Assembly (NCBI GenBank): GCA_964432925.1
Contig: CAYSPM010000001.1
Coordinates: 12,241 to 76,240 of the forward strand
Origin: CAYNTC01 sp964432925
GTDB lineage: Bacteria > Planctomycetota > Phycisphaerae > Sedimentisphaerales > Anaerobacaceae
DNA length: 64,000 nucleotides
Direction of reading: 5' to 3'
Below are positions 55,320 through 63,831 of the stretch, in pieces. Below the pieces are notes generated by a model, which saw only the letters and a list, made by a program, of their open reading frames with translations, was not told the origin of the DNA and made no database searches. The translations under genes were made by a program, and so were the position numbers. Within the stretch, counting starts at the first letter, position 1. Each line of letters begins with the position of its first letter.

Positions 55320-55634
55320 TCACAGGGGCATATTTATTGTTTGCTTATAGGCCTCGATCAACTTATTTCTGACGCCCACGAGAACTTTGAAGCTTACATC
55401 GGCCTTTGCCACAGCCGAGACCACCGCGGTGATGTCCGTGTTTTTGCCTGTCAGTAGCTCCTTTATGGAGATATCTGAGGACTGTTGGATGTCGTCAACC
55501 TTGGACACATATTTGCCGACCGTCTTTACAGCGTCAGAAAAATTCGATTGTGTAGCTGTACCATTGTCAGCCTTGGGTGTTGGCACGCCCACATTGGGCA
55601 AAACCGAATTCACGTTGGCGTTTAGGTCAATCAT
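55320..55634 (-). CDS. fliE: Flagellar hook-basal body protein FliE
   Basis: Joins MS ring to rod. The conserved C-terminus VAKADVSFKVLVGVRNKLIE with AYKQTINMPL is typical. The frame opens with GTG at 55649 right after flgC, but ATG at 55634 has AAGGA at good spacing and is preferred (104 residues). Order flgB-flgC-fliE-fliF is classical. Confidence 0.93.
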   Translation of the reverse strand: MIDLNANVNSVLPNVGVPTPKADNGTATQSNFSDAVKTVGKYVSKVDDIQQSSDISIKELLTGKNTDITAVVSAVAKADVSFKVLVGVRNKLIEAYKQTINMPL

Positions 55635-55649
55635 AGTCTCATCCTTCAC

Positions 55650-56054
55650 TTATCGCAGTAACTCCAGCGCGGTTTCGACCATCTGTTGGTAACGCTTCAG
55701 AACCGCTGCGTTGGCTTGATATGTGCGGGTTGCAATACTCAGATTCATCATTTCGATTGGCAGATTCACGTTTGGCATGACTACGTATCCATGCTCATCC
55801 GCCCTTGGATCCCCTGGATCGAAAAGCTTCTGGAAATCGCTCGTGTCCTCCATGATTTCGTCCAGCATCACACCGCTGATACCTTCGTCCTGCGTTTTCA
55901 ACATAGCCTCAAGCCGTCGATATGGTTGCCCATTGCCGGCGTCAGTCGTACGGGCATTAGCGACATTTGACGAAATCACCTCCATGTGTCTGCCCTGTGC
56001 CCGCATTCCCGAGATAGCTATATCTATGGGGCCAAACGTTTTGTCGACTTCCAT
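55650..56054 (-). CDS. flgC: Flagellar basal-body rod protein FlgC
   Basis: Proximal rod protein, 134 residues. DIAISGMRAQGRHMEVISSN with VANARTTDAGNGQPYRR at the N-terminus, the conserved DEHGYVVMPNVNLPIEMMNL, and C-terminal NAAVLKRYQQMVETALELLR. Confidence 0.96.
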   Translation of the reverse strand: MEVDKTFGPIDIAISGMRAQGRHMEVISSNVANARTTDAGNGQPYRRLEAMLKTQDEGISGVMLDEIMEDTSDFQKLFDPGDPRADEHGYVVMPNVNLPIEMMNLSIATRTYQANAAVLKRYQQMVETALELLR

Positions 56055-56127
56055 TTGCCGTATTCCCTTACTGCAGCTTTGAAGCTAACTGCGAATATCC
56101 TCTAAAATCTAATAATCCTTGTCTTTG

Positions 56128-56487
56128 TCAGCTTACGTCTATCGCTAATTCGATTTGCCTGAGCTTCCTGCTTAAAAGCCTAATGTATGTCTTATGTCGC
56201 AGACTGTTCTTGACCATTTCACCGACCTCGGCTTCCAAGCTAACGTCATTACCATTTGACTTCACAGGGCTTTGCATAGGTTGATGAAGTTCAGGCTCAA
56301 TTTCGTTAAGATCGACTTTGCCAACTGAGTTAAGAGCCTTAGCCAGCAACTGCTCGAACTTAACATCGACCCTGCGGTATCCGGGCGTCTCAAGGTTGGC
56401 AATGTTGTTAGCAATCGCCTTTTGCCGAAGGCTTTCAGCCTGTATTCCTGCATCGAGAAGGTCAACGATGTTGTTTGTCTTGGGCAT
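56128..56487 (-). CDS. flgB: Flagellar basal-body rod protein FlgB
   Basis: Proximal rod protein, 119 residues. LLDAGIQAESLRQKAIANNI then ANLETPGYRRVDVKFEQLL is the family signature; C-terminus VSLEAEVGEMVKNSLRHKTY. First gene of the minus-strand operon, 47 bases from its sigma-54-type site. Confidence 0.95.
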   Translation of the reverse strand: MPKTNNIVDLLDAGIQAESLRQKAIANNIANLETPGYRRVDVKFEQLLAKALNSVGKVDLNEIEPELHQPMQSPVKSNGNDVSLEAEVGEMVKNSLRHKTYIRLLSRKLRQIELAIDVS

Positions 56488-56533
56488 ATTCTTCCCGGCT
56501 TTCCAAACATAATTTCTCTGCGATTAAATATTA

Positions 56534-56548
56534 GCAACACTCGTGCCA
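56534..56548 (-). promoter_or_regulatory. Sigma-54 promoter of the flgB operon
   Basis: On the minus strand TGGCACGAGTGTTGC, a perfect match to TGGCACG-N4-TTGC. Predicted start of transcription about 35 bases before the flgB ATG at 56487. It would drive flgB through at least the motor genes. Confidence 0.9.
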
Positions 56549-56947
56549 GATGTCCCAGAATTGCCATTTTCACTGCGTGAATGTCCTGCAGGCTCAAAAA
56601 CAAGCCTATAAATTAGTCTTCGTCATCCAGTGTAGTCGCGGCAGTGTCAGGTTTCTATACAACCACGTGCGATAGCTTGCGCACTTATGCTCCCCCAAAC
56701 GCTGCCTTACAACACCTTCATGCCTTAGTCGTCACGTACAATAAACCACTATGAGCTGGAAGTTTTTGCCTGCATAAGGAACTATTGTCCGTATTGCAAA
56801 GGTCGGGCATAATCTTTGCAACGATTGCGGAGTTTTTTGTAATATATAACCGTTGTTCAAATAAGTACTTATAAATCACTATGCAATCTTCTTTTAATAT
56901 GGCATGTCTGTTGCTTATTTCTGATATGTTAGGGTGAGGTTTGCGCT
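56549..56947. other. Divergent control region between flgB and fliK
   Basis: About 400 bases without a gene, bounded by opposite sigma-54-type sites (56534-56548 minus, 56806-56820 plus) about 260 bases apart. The interval is the natural place for enhancer sites of the NtrC-type activator shared by both promoters; no clear operator repeat could be assigned by eye. Confidence 0.6.
56806..56820 (+). promoter_or_regulatory. Sigma-54 promoter of fliK
   Basis: GGCATAATCTTTGCA: GG (56806-56807) and GC (56818-56819) exactly 10 bases apart, TTGCA perfect. It lies about 115 bases before the fliK ATG. Confidence 0.75.
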
Positions 56948-59199
56948 ATGAATATGAACTTAATAACTGCAATCGATGCTATAGTAGCAGGCACTGCTTC
57001 GACAGGGCTCGTGCAATCGAATAATGGATTGAATAAGTCTAAACCTGCGCTGGGCAGTACGGAAAATAGCGAGAATCTACCCGGTACAGCGGTTGATGAA
57101 ACGTCTGATAAAATCAATAACAACGACTGCGCAGAGTTGAATGCCCAGACTTTTATCACTTTCCCCCAGACCCTTAACGAGGCAAAAGCTAAAGGACTCT
57201 TACAATCAAACAATGAGCCGAATAAGTCTGAGACTGTACCGGGCGGTACGAAGGATAACGCAAATCTGCTCAGTACAGCGGTTGATAAAACGTCTGATAA
57301 AATCAATAACAACGATTGCGCAGAGTTGAACGTCCAGACTTTTATCACTTTCCCTCAGACCCTTAACGAGGCAAAGGCCAAAGGGCTTGTACAATCGAAC
57401 AATGAGCCGAGTAAGTCTGAGCCTGCACCGGACAGTACGAAGGATAACGCGAATCTGCCCAGTACAACGGTTGATGAAAAGTCTTATAAAATCAATGACA
57501 ACGGTTGCGCAGAGCTGAATGCGCAAACTCTTATCACATTCCCTCAGACCCTTAACGAGGCAGAAGCCGAATTATGTATTTGTTCAGATGACACGGTGAG
57601 TTCGGCGCAGGAACAGCTTGTCCTCGGTGTAGAAGCCGAAACACTACAACAGAATCTGCTGGATATCGTGGCTCACAAACAGGGACCAATATCTTTACCA
57701 CCTGCTCTATTGGCTTCTCTTGGAACTCGCACAAATCAGGATACTGAAGCAAATGAAAAGATATTCCTTACGGACGAAAACGGTCAAATCGCGTCTGAGT
57801 ATCTTCGATCGGTCTCTAGCGAAAAGCTTGACCGACCCGAAGTCTTATTGACCAAACAGTACGAACAGCTATTTATAGAAGGCGAACCGTTAATTGACAA
57901 GCAATTGACAGCTAAGCTACTTAAAGCTGGGGTCAGGGATCGGGGATCAGAGGAGGCTTCACCTAGTCCGCTGATCCCTGAACCCCGGCTGCTGATTTCT
58001 GAAGCCAGGCCGCTGACAAGTGAAGAGAATCTGCAAGAGGCACCTCCTGCCAACCAGGACCTCATTATCAAGACCAAAGATAGCCAAGCGTTAAGCGAGA
58101 GCTTAGACAGCAGATCAGTCCTGCCTGATAGCCAGGTAAATGCGGATGGGAAAAAAGGCTCAGGCATAGCTTCCGTTTTGGATTCTGCCGTACAGTTGGA
58201 NNNNNNNNNNNNNNNNNNNNNNNNNNNNNNNNNNNNNNNNNNNNNNNNNNNNNNNNNNNNNNNNNNNNNNNNNNNNNNNNNNNNNNNNNNNNNNNNNNNN
58301 ATGGGAAAAAAGGCTCAGGCATAGCTTCCGTTTTGGATTCTGCCGTACAGTTGGAGGCACCGAAGAGCGACACTTTGCACGGAGGACAAGAAGCCCCCAA
58401 GAGCCGATCGCAATTGTTAATCACATCTAAGACCTCAAGCGAAACTAACGCTGCATCTGATACCGACAAGTCTGCCGTAGCCGAAGTGATATCGAAGCGT
58501 GGCGAAAGCGCCTCCCAACAAACATCTGATGATCTGCCTGAAAAATCCTTTCTGCGAACTCTTAGCTCAGCCCAACTTAGTATCTCTACAGAAAAGGTCA
58601 AGGATCAGAATGGTTTTGTCAGGAGCAGCTCAAATGTAACTTTGGAGCCGACACCTCTTTCTGGGGATCCTCAGTTAAAAGTGTCTCAGGCCTCATTTAG
58701 TCAACCTCAGCCCAATCTAGCACATAACAGTACTCTGTCCCAGGAAGAGATTAAGAGCGTAACTGAGCAAATCTTGGAGTCTATTCACGCTTCCGTTCGT
58801 CCGGTTAACACTCAGATTACAATCCGCCTCAATCCACCGGAACTTGGCAGCGTATGCGTAAGATTTGAGCAACAGCAGGACGAGATAACAGGCTTGCTGC
58901 AGGTCAGCAAGGCAGAAACCAGGTGTGAGATAGAGCAAGTGCTTCCCCAGATAATACGATCCTTAGCAGATTCCGGCATTCAAATAAGGCAACTTGATGT
59001 ACAACTTGAAGATTCGCCACAGAGGCAAGCTGATCAGGAACAATTATTCCAGGATGGTTCCAATCAGCACAGCTTCACGCGAGAGGGCGGTTCTAACAGG
59101 GAAGCACCTGCTGAGTGGTTCTTGAGCCATGATACTCAACAAGACAGTTCCCAGCCACAACTGGGGATAGACCACAGTCGGATTGACATGCTTGCATGA
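56948..59199 (+). CDS. fliK: Flagellar hook-length control protein FliK (interrupted by a false gap)
   Basis: Secreted ruler that measures hook length and switches FlhB specificity. The 100-N run at 58201-58300 lies between identical 55-base copies; removing it and one copy gives a single frame of 698 residues. The N-terminal part has three tandem 63-residue repeats (57005-57571). An in-frame copy of the dispersed palindromic element encodes about residues 327-347. The C-terminal Flg_hook domain (restored residues about 550-640) contains ITIRLNPPELGSVCVRFEQQ and IIRSLADSGIQIRQLDVQL, the typical FliK_C pattern that contacts FlhB. The frame looks like two genes only because of the artefact (stop TAG in the duplicated copy at 58322). 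Confidence 0.9.
57005..57571 (+). repeat. Three tandem 189-bp repeats in fliK
   Basis: Units start at 57005, 57194 and 57383, exactly 189 bases (63 codons) apart. Each encodes a variant of G-L-V-Q-S-N-N-E-P-N-K-S-E, then TSDKINNNDCAELN and FITFPQTLNEAKAK, including one cysteine per unit. DNA similarity between units is high, so they arose by recent duplication. Confidence 0.92.
57927..57988 (+). repeat. Dispersed ~62-bp palindromic element, copy C, in frame inside fliK
   Basis: Contains TCAGGGATC and GATCCCTGA arms and the core AGGCTTCACC, matching copies A (20671) and B (24731). It is translated without a stop as AGVRDRGSEEASPSPLIPEP in the linker of FliK. Confidence 0.85.
58146..58355 (+). 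repeat. 55-base duplication around false gap in fliK
   Basis: Bases 58146-58200 and 58301-58355 are identical over 55 bases on either side of the 100-N run, the same overlap length as in flgE. Removing the Ns and one copy keeps the reading frame. Confidence 0.92.
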
Positions 59200-59282
59200 G
59201 CAGACCGCAATTTTACTGATTCCTTGCCCACGGATGTATGGAAATGAAGCAAATTAGCCTTTGTGTGCATCTTTTATAAGAT

Positions 59283-60308
59283 TTATAGGACACTGACGAG
59301 CTTGTTATACCGCTTCTGCCGGGCGGTCTCGATCGATTGCAGAAATGCGGTTTTAAATCTGTTCAGAGAGAACCGATGCATGACTGTCTTTCTTGCCTGT
59401 CGACCCATAAGTACTGCCAAGTTTCTATCCTCGAGAAGCATCCTGGCGTATTTACGCAGAACTTTCGGCTTATCGCTCAGAAAACCGCTCACGCCGTGTT
59501 TGATTGGTGACGTAGGGTGATGATTACCGATAATGGGTAGTCCTGCAGCAATAGCTTCGGCCATGGCCATATTAAGGCCTGCTTCAAATCGTGGATCAGC
59601 GGTATGAATGTAAAAACGATGTGACTGTAATATACTTTTCAGGTCGTCCCAATTCTTGGCTGCTTCGACGCCTAACATATTCGGATTGTGTCCAACAAGT
59701 CGTACTGGAAGTCCACTGAATGCCTTTTCGTACAGGTCCTATAACAGTATTTTCCTACGACTATCTATGAAATTACAGATTCGAAGGCCGGCTGCTTCTT
59801 CGCCGGAGTATTGTAGATAGTCGTCGATGTTTATCCCGAAGTACACTATATCCTCCGTCAAGCCCCAAGATTCGCCTTTGAACATGGATGTAGCTACAGC
59901 ATGACCACCTATGAGTTTCAAGTATCGGTGTAGCATCTCTTTTAGCTTCTGTGGATCGATATTGCATTGCTCTTCCTGCAGGCGTCCTTCGAGGTTCGAG
60001 TGCAGCACAATAAGCCTGGGCTCCGGCCGTGATTTAATGTCGAGCAAATCTGTTATATTGTGAGTGATGATGCAGTAGTAATCTGTACTCGAGCGCAGCG
60101 CTTCATCGAGGGTAATGAGCCTGGAATTCGCCGGTAGAGGTCGCATCTGTTCGTCCCACCCCAGTATGTATCTGCCCTTAAGCCCTATTATTATGTCAAG
60201 TTTGTATCCCAGTACGCCAAGCTGATATACCCATAGCTCGTGACAGTCGAACGCAAGCAAAATTCTCTGGCCGTTTTGTTGTCTTTGTTTGCCGATCTGT
60301 AGTTGCAT
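59283..60308 (-). pseudogene. Glycosyltransferase gene interrupted by one in-frame amber codon
   Basis: Reading from 60308, 189 codons run to a TAG at 59741-59739 (KILL-stop-DLYEKAF), after which the same frame continues without another stop to 59283. The 21 codons after the TAG fit well (SGLPVRLVGHNPNMLGVEAA), so a single C-to-T change (CAG to TAG) explains the break. The C-terminal half has EAGLNMAMAEAIAAGLPIIG and HGVSGFLSD, a GT-B/GT4-type donor-binding region. It lies between fliK and flagellin, so the intact gene may have glycosylated flagellin. Possible states: true nonsense mutation, strain polymorphism, or assembly error. Confidence 0.75.
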
Positions 60309-60829
60309 AGTTGCTTTTCAGCAATATTCCATAGTTTCTGTATCTGACGCCCGACCAAGGGTATCAACGGACCTCTATTCTGACAGGCTCGGTCGATTCC
60401 TTATACGCGGGATTCATTGCGTGCACTTCGCGCGCCAATGTAAAAATAATCGGCTGTGCGTTCGCTAAGGCATGAATAATAAAAGTGTCGTGGGCATATA
60501 AGGGGACATCAGCCATTGGCGCGCCGACCAACGATTTGTCCAATACTCTAAAAGTTACATGTTTTCGGAGATAAATGCTGGTGGCTCTCTAAACTCCTGT
60601 AAATTCTTGGGTGTTTTTAATTATGTAAATGCGATATCAGTGTCCCTAAGTCTCATATTACAGGTCCGTTGGTTTAGCCATTATTTTCTATAAAGAAATC
60701 CCTTAAGTCCAATTTGTTTTGGTCGATAAAGACCTCTGAAACGCAATGAAACTACGTGTTCGTTTTCAAGTTAAAAGTTTCTTAAGCAAGAGGTCACTAA
60801 ATTGGGGTATTTTTTAAGGAGCCAAGCGT
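60309..60829. other. Flagellin upstream region
   Basis: 520 bases without a gene. The right part holds the sigma-28-like promoter (60703-60729) and a leader of about 95 bases ending in AAGGAGCC before the flagellin ATG. The left part would hold the promoter of the minus-strand glycosyltransferase; nothing clear was seen. Confidence 0.6.
60703..60729 (+). promoter_or_regulatory. Sigma-28 promoter of the flagellin gene
   Basis: TTAAGTCC (60703-60710), 11 bases, GTCGATAA (60722-60729), compared with the FliA consensus TAAAGTTT-N11-GCCGATAA: exact spacing, 7 of 8 in the -10 element and 5 of 8 in the -35. About 100 bases before the ATG. Confidence 0.8.
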
Positions 60830-61639
60830 ATGTTAGCAATAAAGAATAACATTATGGCAGCAACTGCCGCTCGGTATTTGGGGCAAAGCTACGATGCCTT
60901 GGCCAAGTCGGTCGGAAGGCTGTCCTCGGGCTTGCGCATCAACAGTGCCAAGGACGACGCAGCAGGAATGGCTGTAAGAGAGTTGATGAGGGCTGATATC
61001 GCTGTCCTGCAGCAAGGCGCACGTAACGCGCAGGATGGTATCAGCCTACTGCAGACTATGGAAGGTGCTCTGCAGACAATCGACAACGCCCTGGTTCGAA
61101 TGAAGCAGTTGGCTGAGCAGGCTGCTACAGGGTCGTACTCCTCCGCTCAGCGGAGCATTATGGATAGTGAGTTCGACGAAATGGCTGAAGAAATCAATCG
61201 TATCGCAACCTCGACAGATTTCAATGGCATCGGGATGCTCAACAACACTAGTGCTGTCTCGATACATTTCGGTGACTCAAGTGACTTTATTCAAATCACC
61301 GGAAGCGATATGACCAAGTCCGGTCTGGGAATTGGCTCGCTGAATATCGACGACGCAGCAGACGCAAAGACCGCATTGGGAACTCTGGACAGTGCAATCA
61401 GCTCAAAGGACAGCGCTCGTGCGAAGTTCGGATACAAGATGAACCGGCTGGAAAGCACCGGAGAGGTTCTTGCAATTCAGGCAGAGAATCTTATGGCAGC
61501 CGAGTCCCGTATTTCGGACGTCGATGTGGCCACCGAAATGGCAGAGTTGACAAGAAACCAGGTGTTGGCACAAGCTGGTACGGCTATGCTGGCTCAGGCT
61601 AACTCGATACCTCAAATGGCACTGACGCTGCTGAGGTAG
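60830..61639 (+). CDS. fliC: Flagellin
   Basis: Filament subunit, 269 residues, close to a minimal flagellin. N-terminal D0/D1 helices (SVGRLSSGLRINSAKDDAAG, GISLLQTMEGALQTIDNALV) and C-terminal D1/D0 (ISDVDVATEMAELTRNQVLA then QAGTAMLAQANSIPQMALTL) are intact; the middle is short (about 135-200), with no large D2/D3 domain. Surface serines/threonines such as STDFNGIGMLNNTS offer possible O-glycosylation sites. AAGGAG precedes the ATG. fliS follows after about 210 bases. Confidence 0.96.
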   Translation: MLAIKNNIMAATAARYLGQSYDALAKSVGRLSSGLRINSAKDDAAGMAVRELMRADIAVLQQGARNAQDGISLLQTMEGALQTIDNALVRMKQLAEQAATGSYSSAQRSIMDSEFDEMAEEINRIATSTDFNGIGMLNNTSAVSIHFGDSSDFIQITGSDMTKSGLGIGSLNIDDAADAKTALGTLDSAISSKDSARAKFGYKMNRLESTGEVLAIQAENLMAAESRISDVDVATEMAELTRNQVLAQAGTAMLAQANSIPQMALTLLR

Positions 61640-61662
61640 AATACTTAGAGGCCTGAGGTTGA

Positions 61663-61679
61663 ATAAGCCTAAGGCTTAT
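61663..61679. repeat. 8-bp AAGCCT/AGGCTT palindrome after flagellin
   Basis: ATAAGCCT-A-AGGCTTAT, 24 bases after the flagellin stop; related to the palindromes at 22824, 50673 and 61797. Confidence 0.65.
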
Positions 61680-61690
61680 GAATCGTAATC

Positions 61691-61729
61691 GGGAGATGAC
61701 CGACGCACGAGGACCGCCGGTCATCTCCC
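61691..61729 (+). terminator. Strong stem-loop after flagellin, terminator or mRNA stabiliser
   Basis: GGGAGATGACCG and CGGTCATCTCCC form a perfect 12-bp stem with a 15-base loop, 52 bases after the flagellin stop. No T-run follows, so it may stabilise the abundant flagellin mRNA or reduce read-through into fliS rather than act as a full terminator. A further palindrome TAAGCC-TCC-GGCTTA lies at 61797-61811. Confidence 0.6.
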
Positions 61730-61848
61730 TGCAGGTCAAAATTCACTCGTGTGGCGTAACAGACCAGGTCATGTACGAATGACCAAATCATATTTATAAG
61801 CCTCCGGCTTACTCTTAGGTTCTGATGCTTTTGTAACGGAGTAGCTGT

Positions 61849-62208
61849 ATGAAGGAGATCGCAGCATATCAGAATGCCACAATCGGTACACAAAGTAGAG
61901 GAAGACTCATCGTTCTTCTGTATGAGGGGGCAATTAAGTTCTTGAAACTTGCAATCAAAGAGATGGAGGCGCAGAACTATGAGGCGAAGGGCCGATACAT
62001 AAATAGGGCTCAGGATATCATAAATGAGCTTAACGGCGTGCTGGATATGGATCGTGGTGGCGAGGTTGCTGAAAACCTTCGTAGACTTTACTCATTTATG
62101 AATCGACGGCTGTGGGAGGCTAATGCGAAACGTGATCCGCAGATGATTCAGGAAGTGATCGCTTTGATGGAAGAGCTTAACCAGAGTTGGAAGGCCGTCG
62201 TGGGCTAA
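61849..62208 (+). CDS. fliS: Flagellin export chaperone FliS
   Basis: 119 residues, helical bundle. KEIAAYQNATIGTQSRGRLI then VLLYEGAIKFLKLAIKEMEA is the family signature. Keeps flagellin unfolded before export. Located directly downstream of flagellin; ATG at 61849. Confidence 0.95.
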   Translation: MKEIAAYQNATIGTQSRGRLIVLLYEGAIKFLKLAIKEMEAQNYEAKGRYINRAQDIINELNGVLDMDRGGEVAENLRRLYSFMNRRLWEANAKRDPQMIQEVIALMEELNQSWKAVVG

Positions 62209-62343
62209 CCTGCCCTGTCATTGCCCTGTTTCAGGCAGACTACTCTGCTTTACTTCAGAAAGACCTTTCGTTAGGATTCCTGGTCATTTAGATTTAATCG
62301 TTTGGGGGAGCAATACAAAATCTGTCGGACGTTATCACTGCGC

Positions 62344-63831
62344 TTAAAAATTATAAGTCAATTGAAAATGGAAGATGTGGTTGTCTTCTATAATGACGGG
62401 ATTATTCTGAGCATTCTCGTATCGATAGCCTGTTTTTATTTGCCAACCATTGGTTGTAAAAACCGTCAAGTCGACTCCCAATTGTTCAATACTCTGCTGA
62501 TTTCCTAACGCAAAATCTGTGGCTTGTTTGTCGTATTCGAGACCAAGGATCACATCCTTCGTCAAATAGTGAGTCAGCCGAAGAAAAAAATCACGGCTGT
62601 CTGTTCCCATGTGATGGCCTATCACTCGGCCCTTATATGTGTAACCTGACCGATAAAGAAGGTGTGTATAGAAAACATTTCGATAGCCTGAAACGTGGTT
62701 ATCCGCATACTCGATCCGCAGATCGGTTCTTCCTGTTTGCAGGATATCGTTTAGCTGCATTCCGAATAATGTCCCCCACTTTATCGGCAATCCACCTGCT
62801 TCATCCTCACCAGCAAGGTCTGCGTACATTTTAATTGATTTCAACGGGAGTATCTCGTTGACCGGAATCTGTGTGGAAAAATCGAGCCCCGCAAGTTGGT
62901 TATTTTCAACCTGTTCGCGTTTAAATTCAAACATTCTAATATAGTCTCGTATGCCTACATGGGGCCTGCCGGAGCCATCGAACATGATGGTCCTAGATAC
63001 ACCTATCTCCGAACTCGGGTGTGGTTTGAAACTCAGCCGTAAGCCGGTGAGTTTTGCCTCCGGTATTGTTCTTTCTTTCTCCAGTTCACTGAAAAACCAT
63101 ACCGCCTTGAAAAGGCCAAAGCCACGAAATATCCACGGCAATTGCACAGGACGTGAATTTGAAATTTTGACCATCTTAAGAGGTTCTGCATCATTACTCA
63201 TCAATATTGAGCCATGTCTGCCTGGCCCCCACCACATCGAATCCTTGCCGGCTTGAATTTCAAAGCTGCCGATTGCGATTTTACCATATCCCTCAATCAG
63301 TTCTATTTCGCTGTCGCCTCTCGGGGAGGAATCAGTGTATTCCGGATGCATAAAAATGGCAATCGTGTTAAGAAAGCTCATGCGCGACACAAAGCCAAGC
63401 CTGTAATTTGATTTCCTTTCAAACACATCTCCTCGTTGATTCTCCAGATCTGGTTTCTCGTCGGCATAAATATATCTTAAGTAGGGGTCTTCAACCGGCT
63501 TTATAAAACCTTCAGTCAGATTTCCATCCAGCATACTCATTGTTACTAGTTCATTTCTGAATTCGTTCTTTAGCCTTTCAATTATCTGTAATGTTATCTC
63601 GTTTCGCTTATCGTGTTGCCCGAAGTTCTCGATAGCCTCCGCGACAAGTCTGGCCATTTCAAGACGAGTCACAGGCCTAGTATTTAACATAGCGCTGTCG
63701 ATAAGACCTTGTCCGACAAGCTTCTCGATCGCGTCATAACTGAAGTGCCCAAGCGGAACGTTTGTCGAAACCAAGCCCCAACACGAAGAAGCCAAAGAGA
63801 AAAGAAAAATACTTTGCCATATTATTCGCAT
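62344..63831 (-). CDS. Wzi-like outer-membrane protein (capsule assembly family)
   Basis: 495 residues: signal peptide (about 1-19), an SLH-like helical segment (IEKLVGQGLIDSAMLNTRPV then TRLEMARLVAEAIENF, about 35-70), then a beta-barrel of the Wzi type with QAGKDSMWWGPGRHGSILMS, the characteristic WGPG motif, and an aromatic C-terminal strand FHFQLTYNF ending in Phe. Wzi proteins help attach capsule polysaccharide to the outer membrane. The match is to the family pattern; a capsule role here is inferred. Converges on fliS. ATG at 63831. Confidence 0.8.
   Translation of the reverse strand: MRIIWQSIFLFSLASSCWGLVSTNVPLGHFSYDAIEKLVGQGLIDSAMLNTRPVTRLEMARLVAEAIENFGQHDKRNEITLQIIERLKNEFRNELVTMSMLDGNLTEGFIKPVEDPYLRYIYADEKPDLENQRGDVFERKSNYRLGFVSRMSFLNTIAIFMHPEYTDSSPRGDSEIELIEGYGKIAIGSFEIQAGKDSMWWGPGRHGSILMSNDAEPLKMVKISNSRPVQLPWIFRGFGLFKAVWFFSELEKERTIPEAKLTGLRLSFKPHPSSEIGVSRTIMFDGSGRPHVGIRDYIRMFEFKREQVENNQLAGLDFSTQIPVNEILPLKSIKMYADLAGEDEAGGLPIKWGTLFGMQLNDILQTGRTDLRIEYADNHVSGYRNVFYTHLLYRSGYTYKGRVIGHHMGTDSRDFFLRLTHYLTKDVILGLEYDKQATDFALGNQQSIEQLGVDLTVFTTNGWQIKTGYRYENAQNNPVIIEDNHIFHFQLTYNF

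Noticed and set aside
61669..61893. Minus-strand frame opposite the flagellin-fliS spacer, with GGAGG before an internal ATG
   Set aside because: The 17-base match to the PIN-TRAM gene start region is probably chance; the product would be about 40 residues and the DNA is better explained by hairpins.
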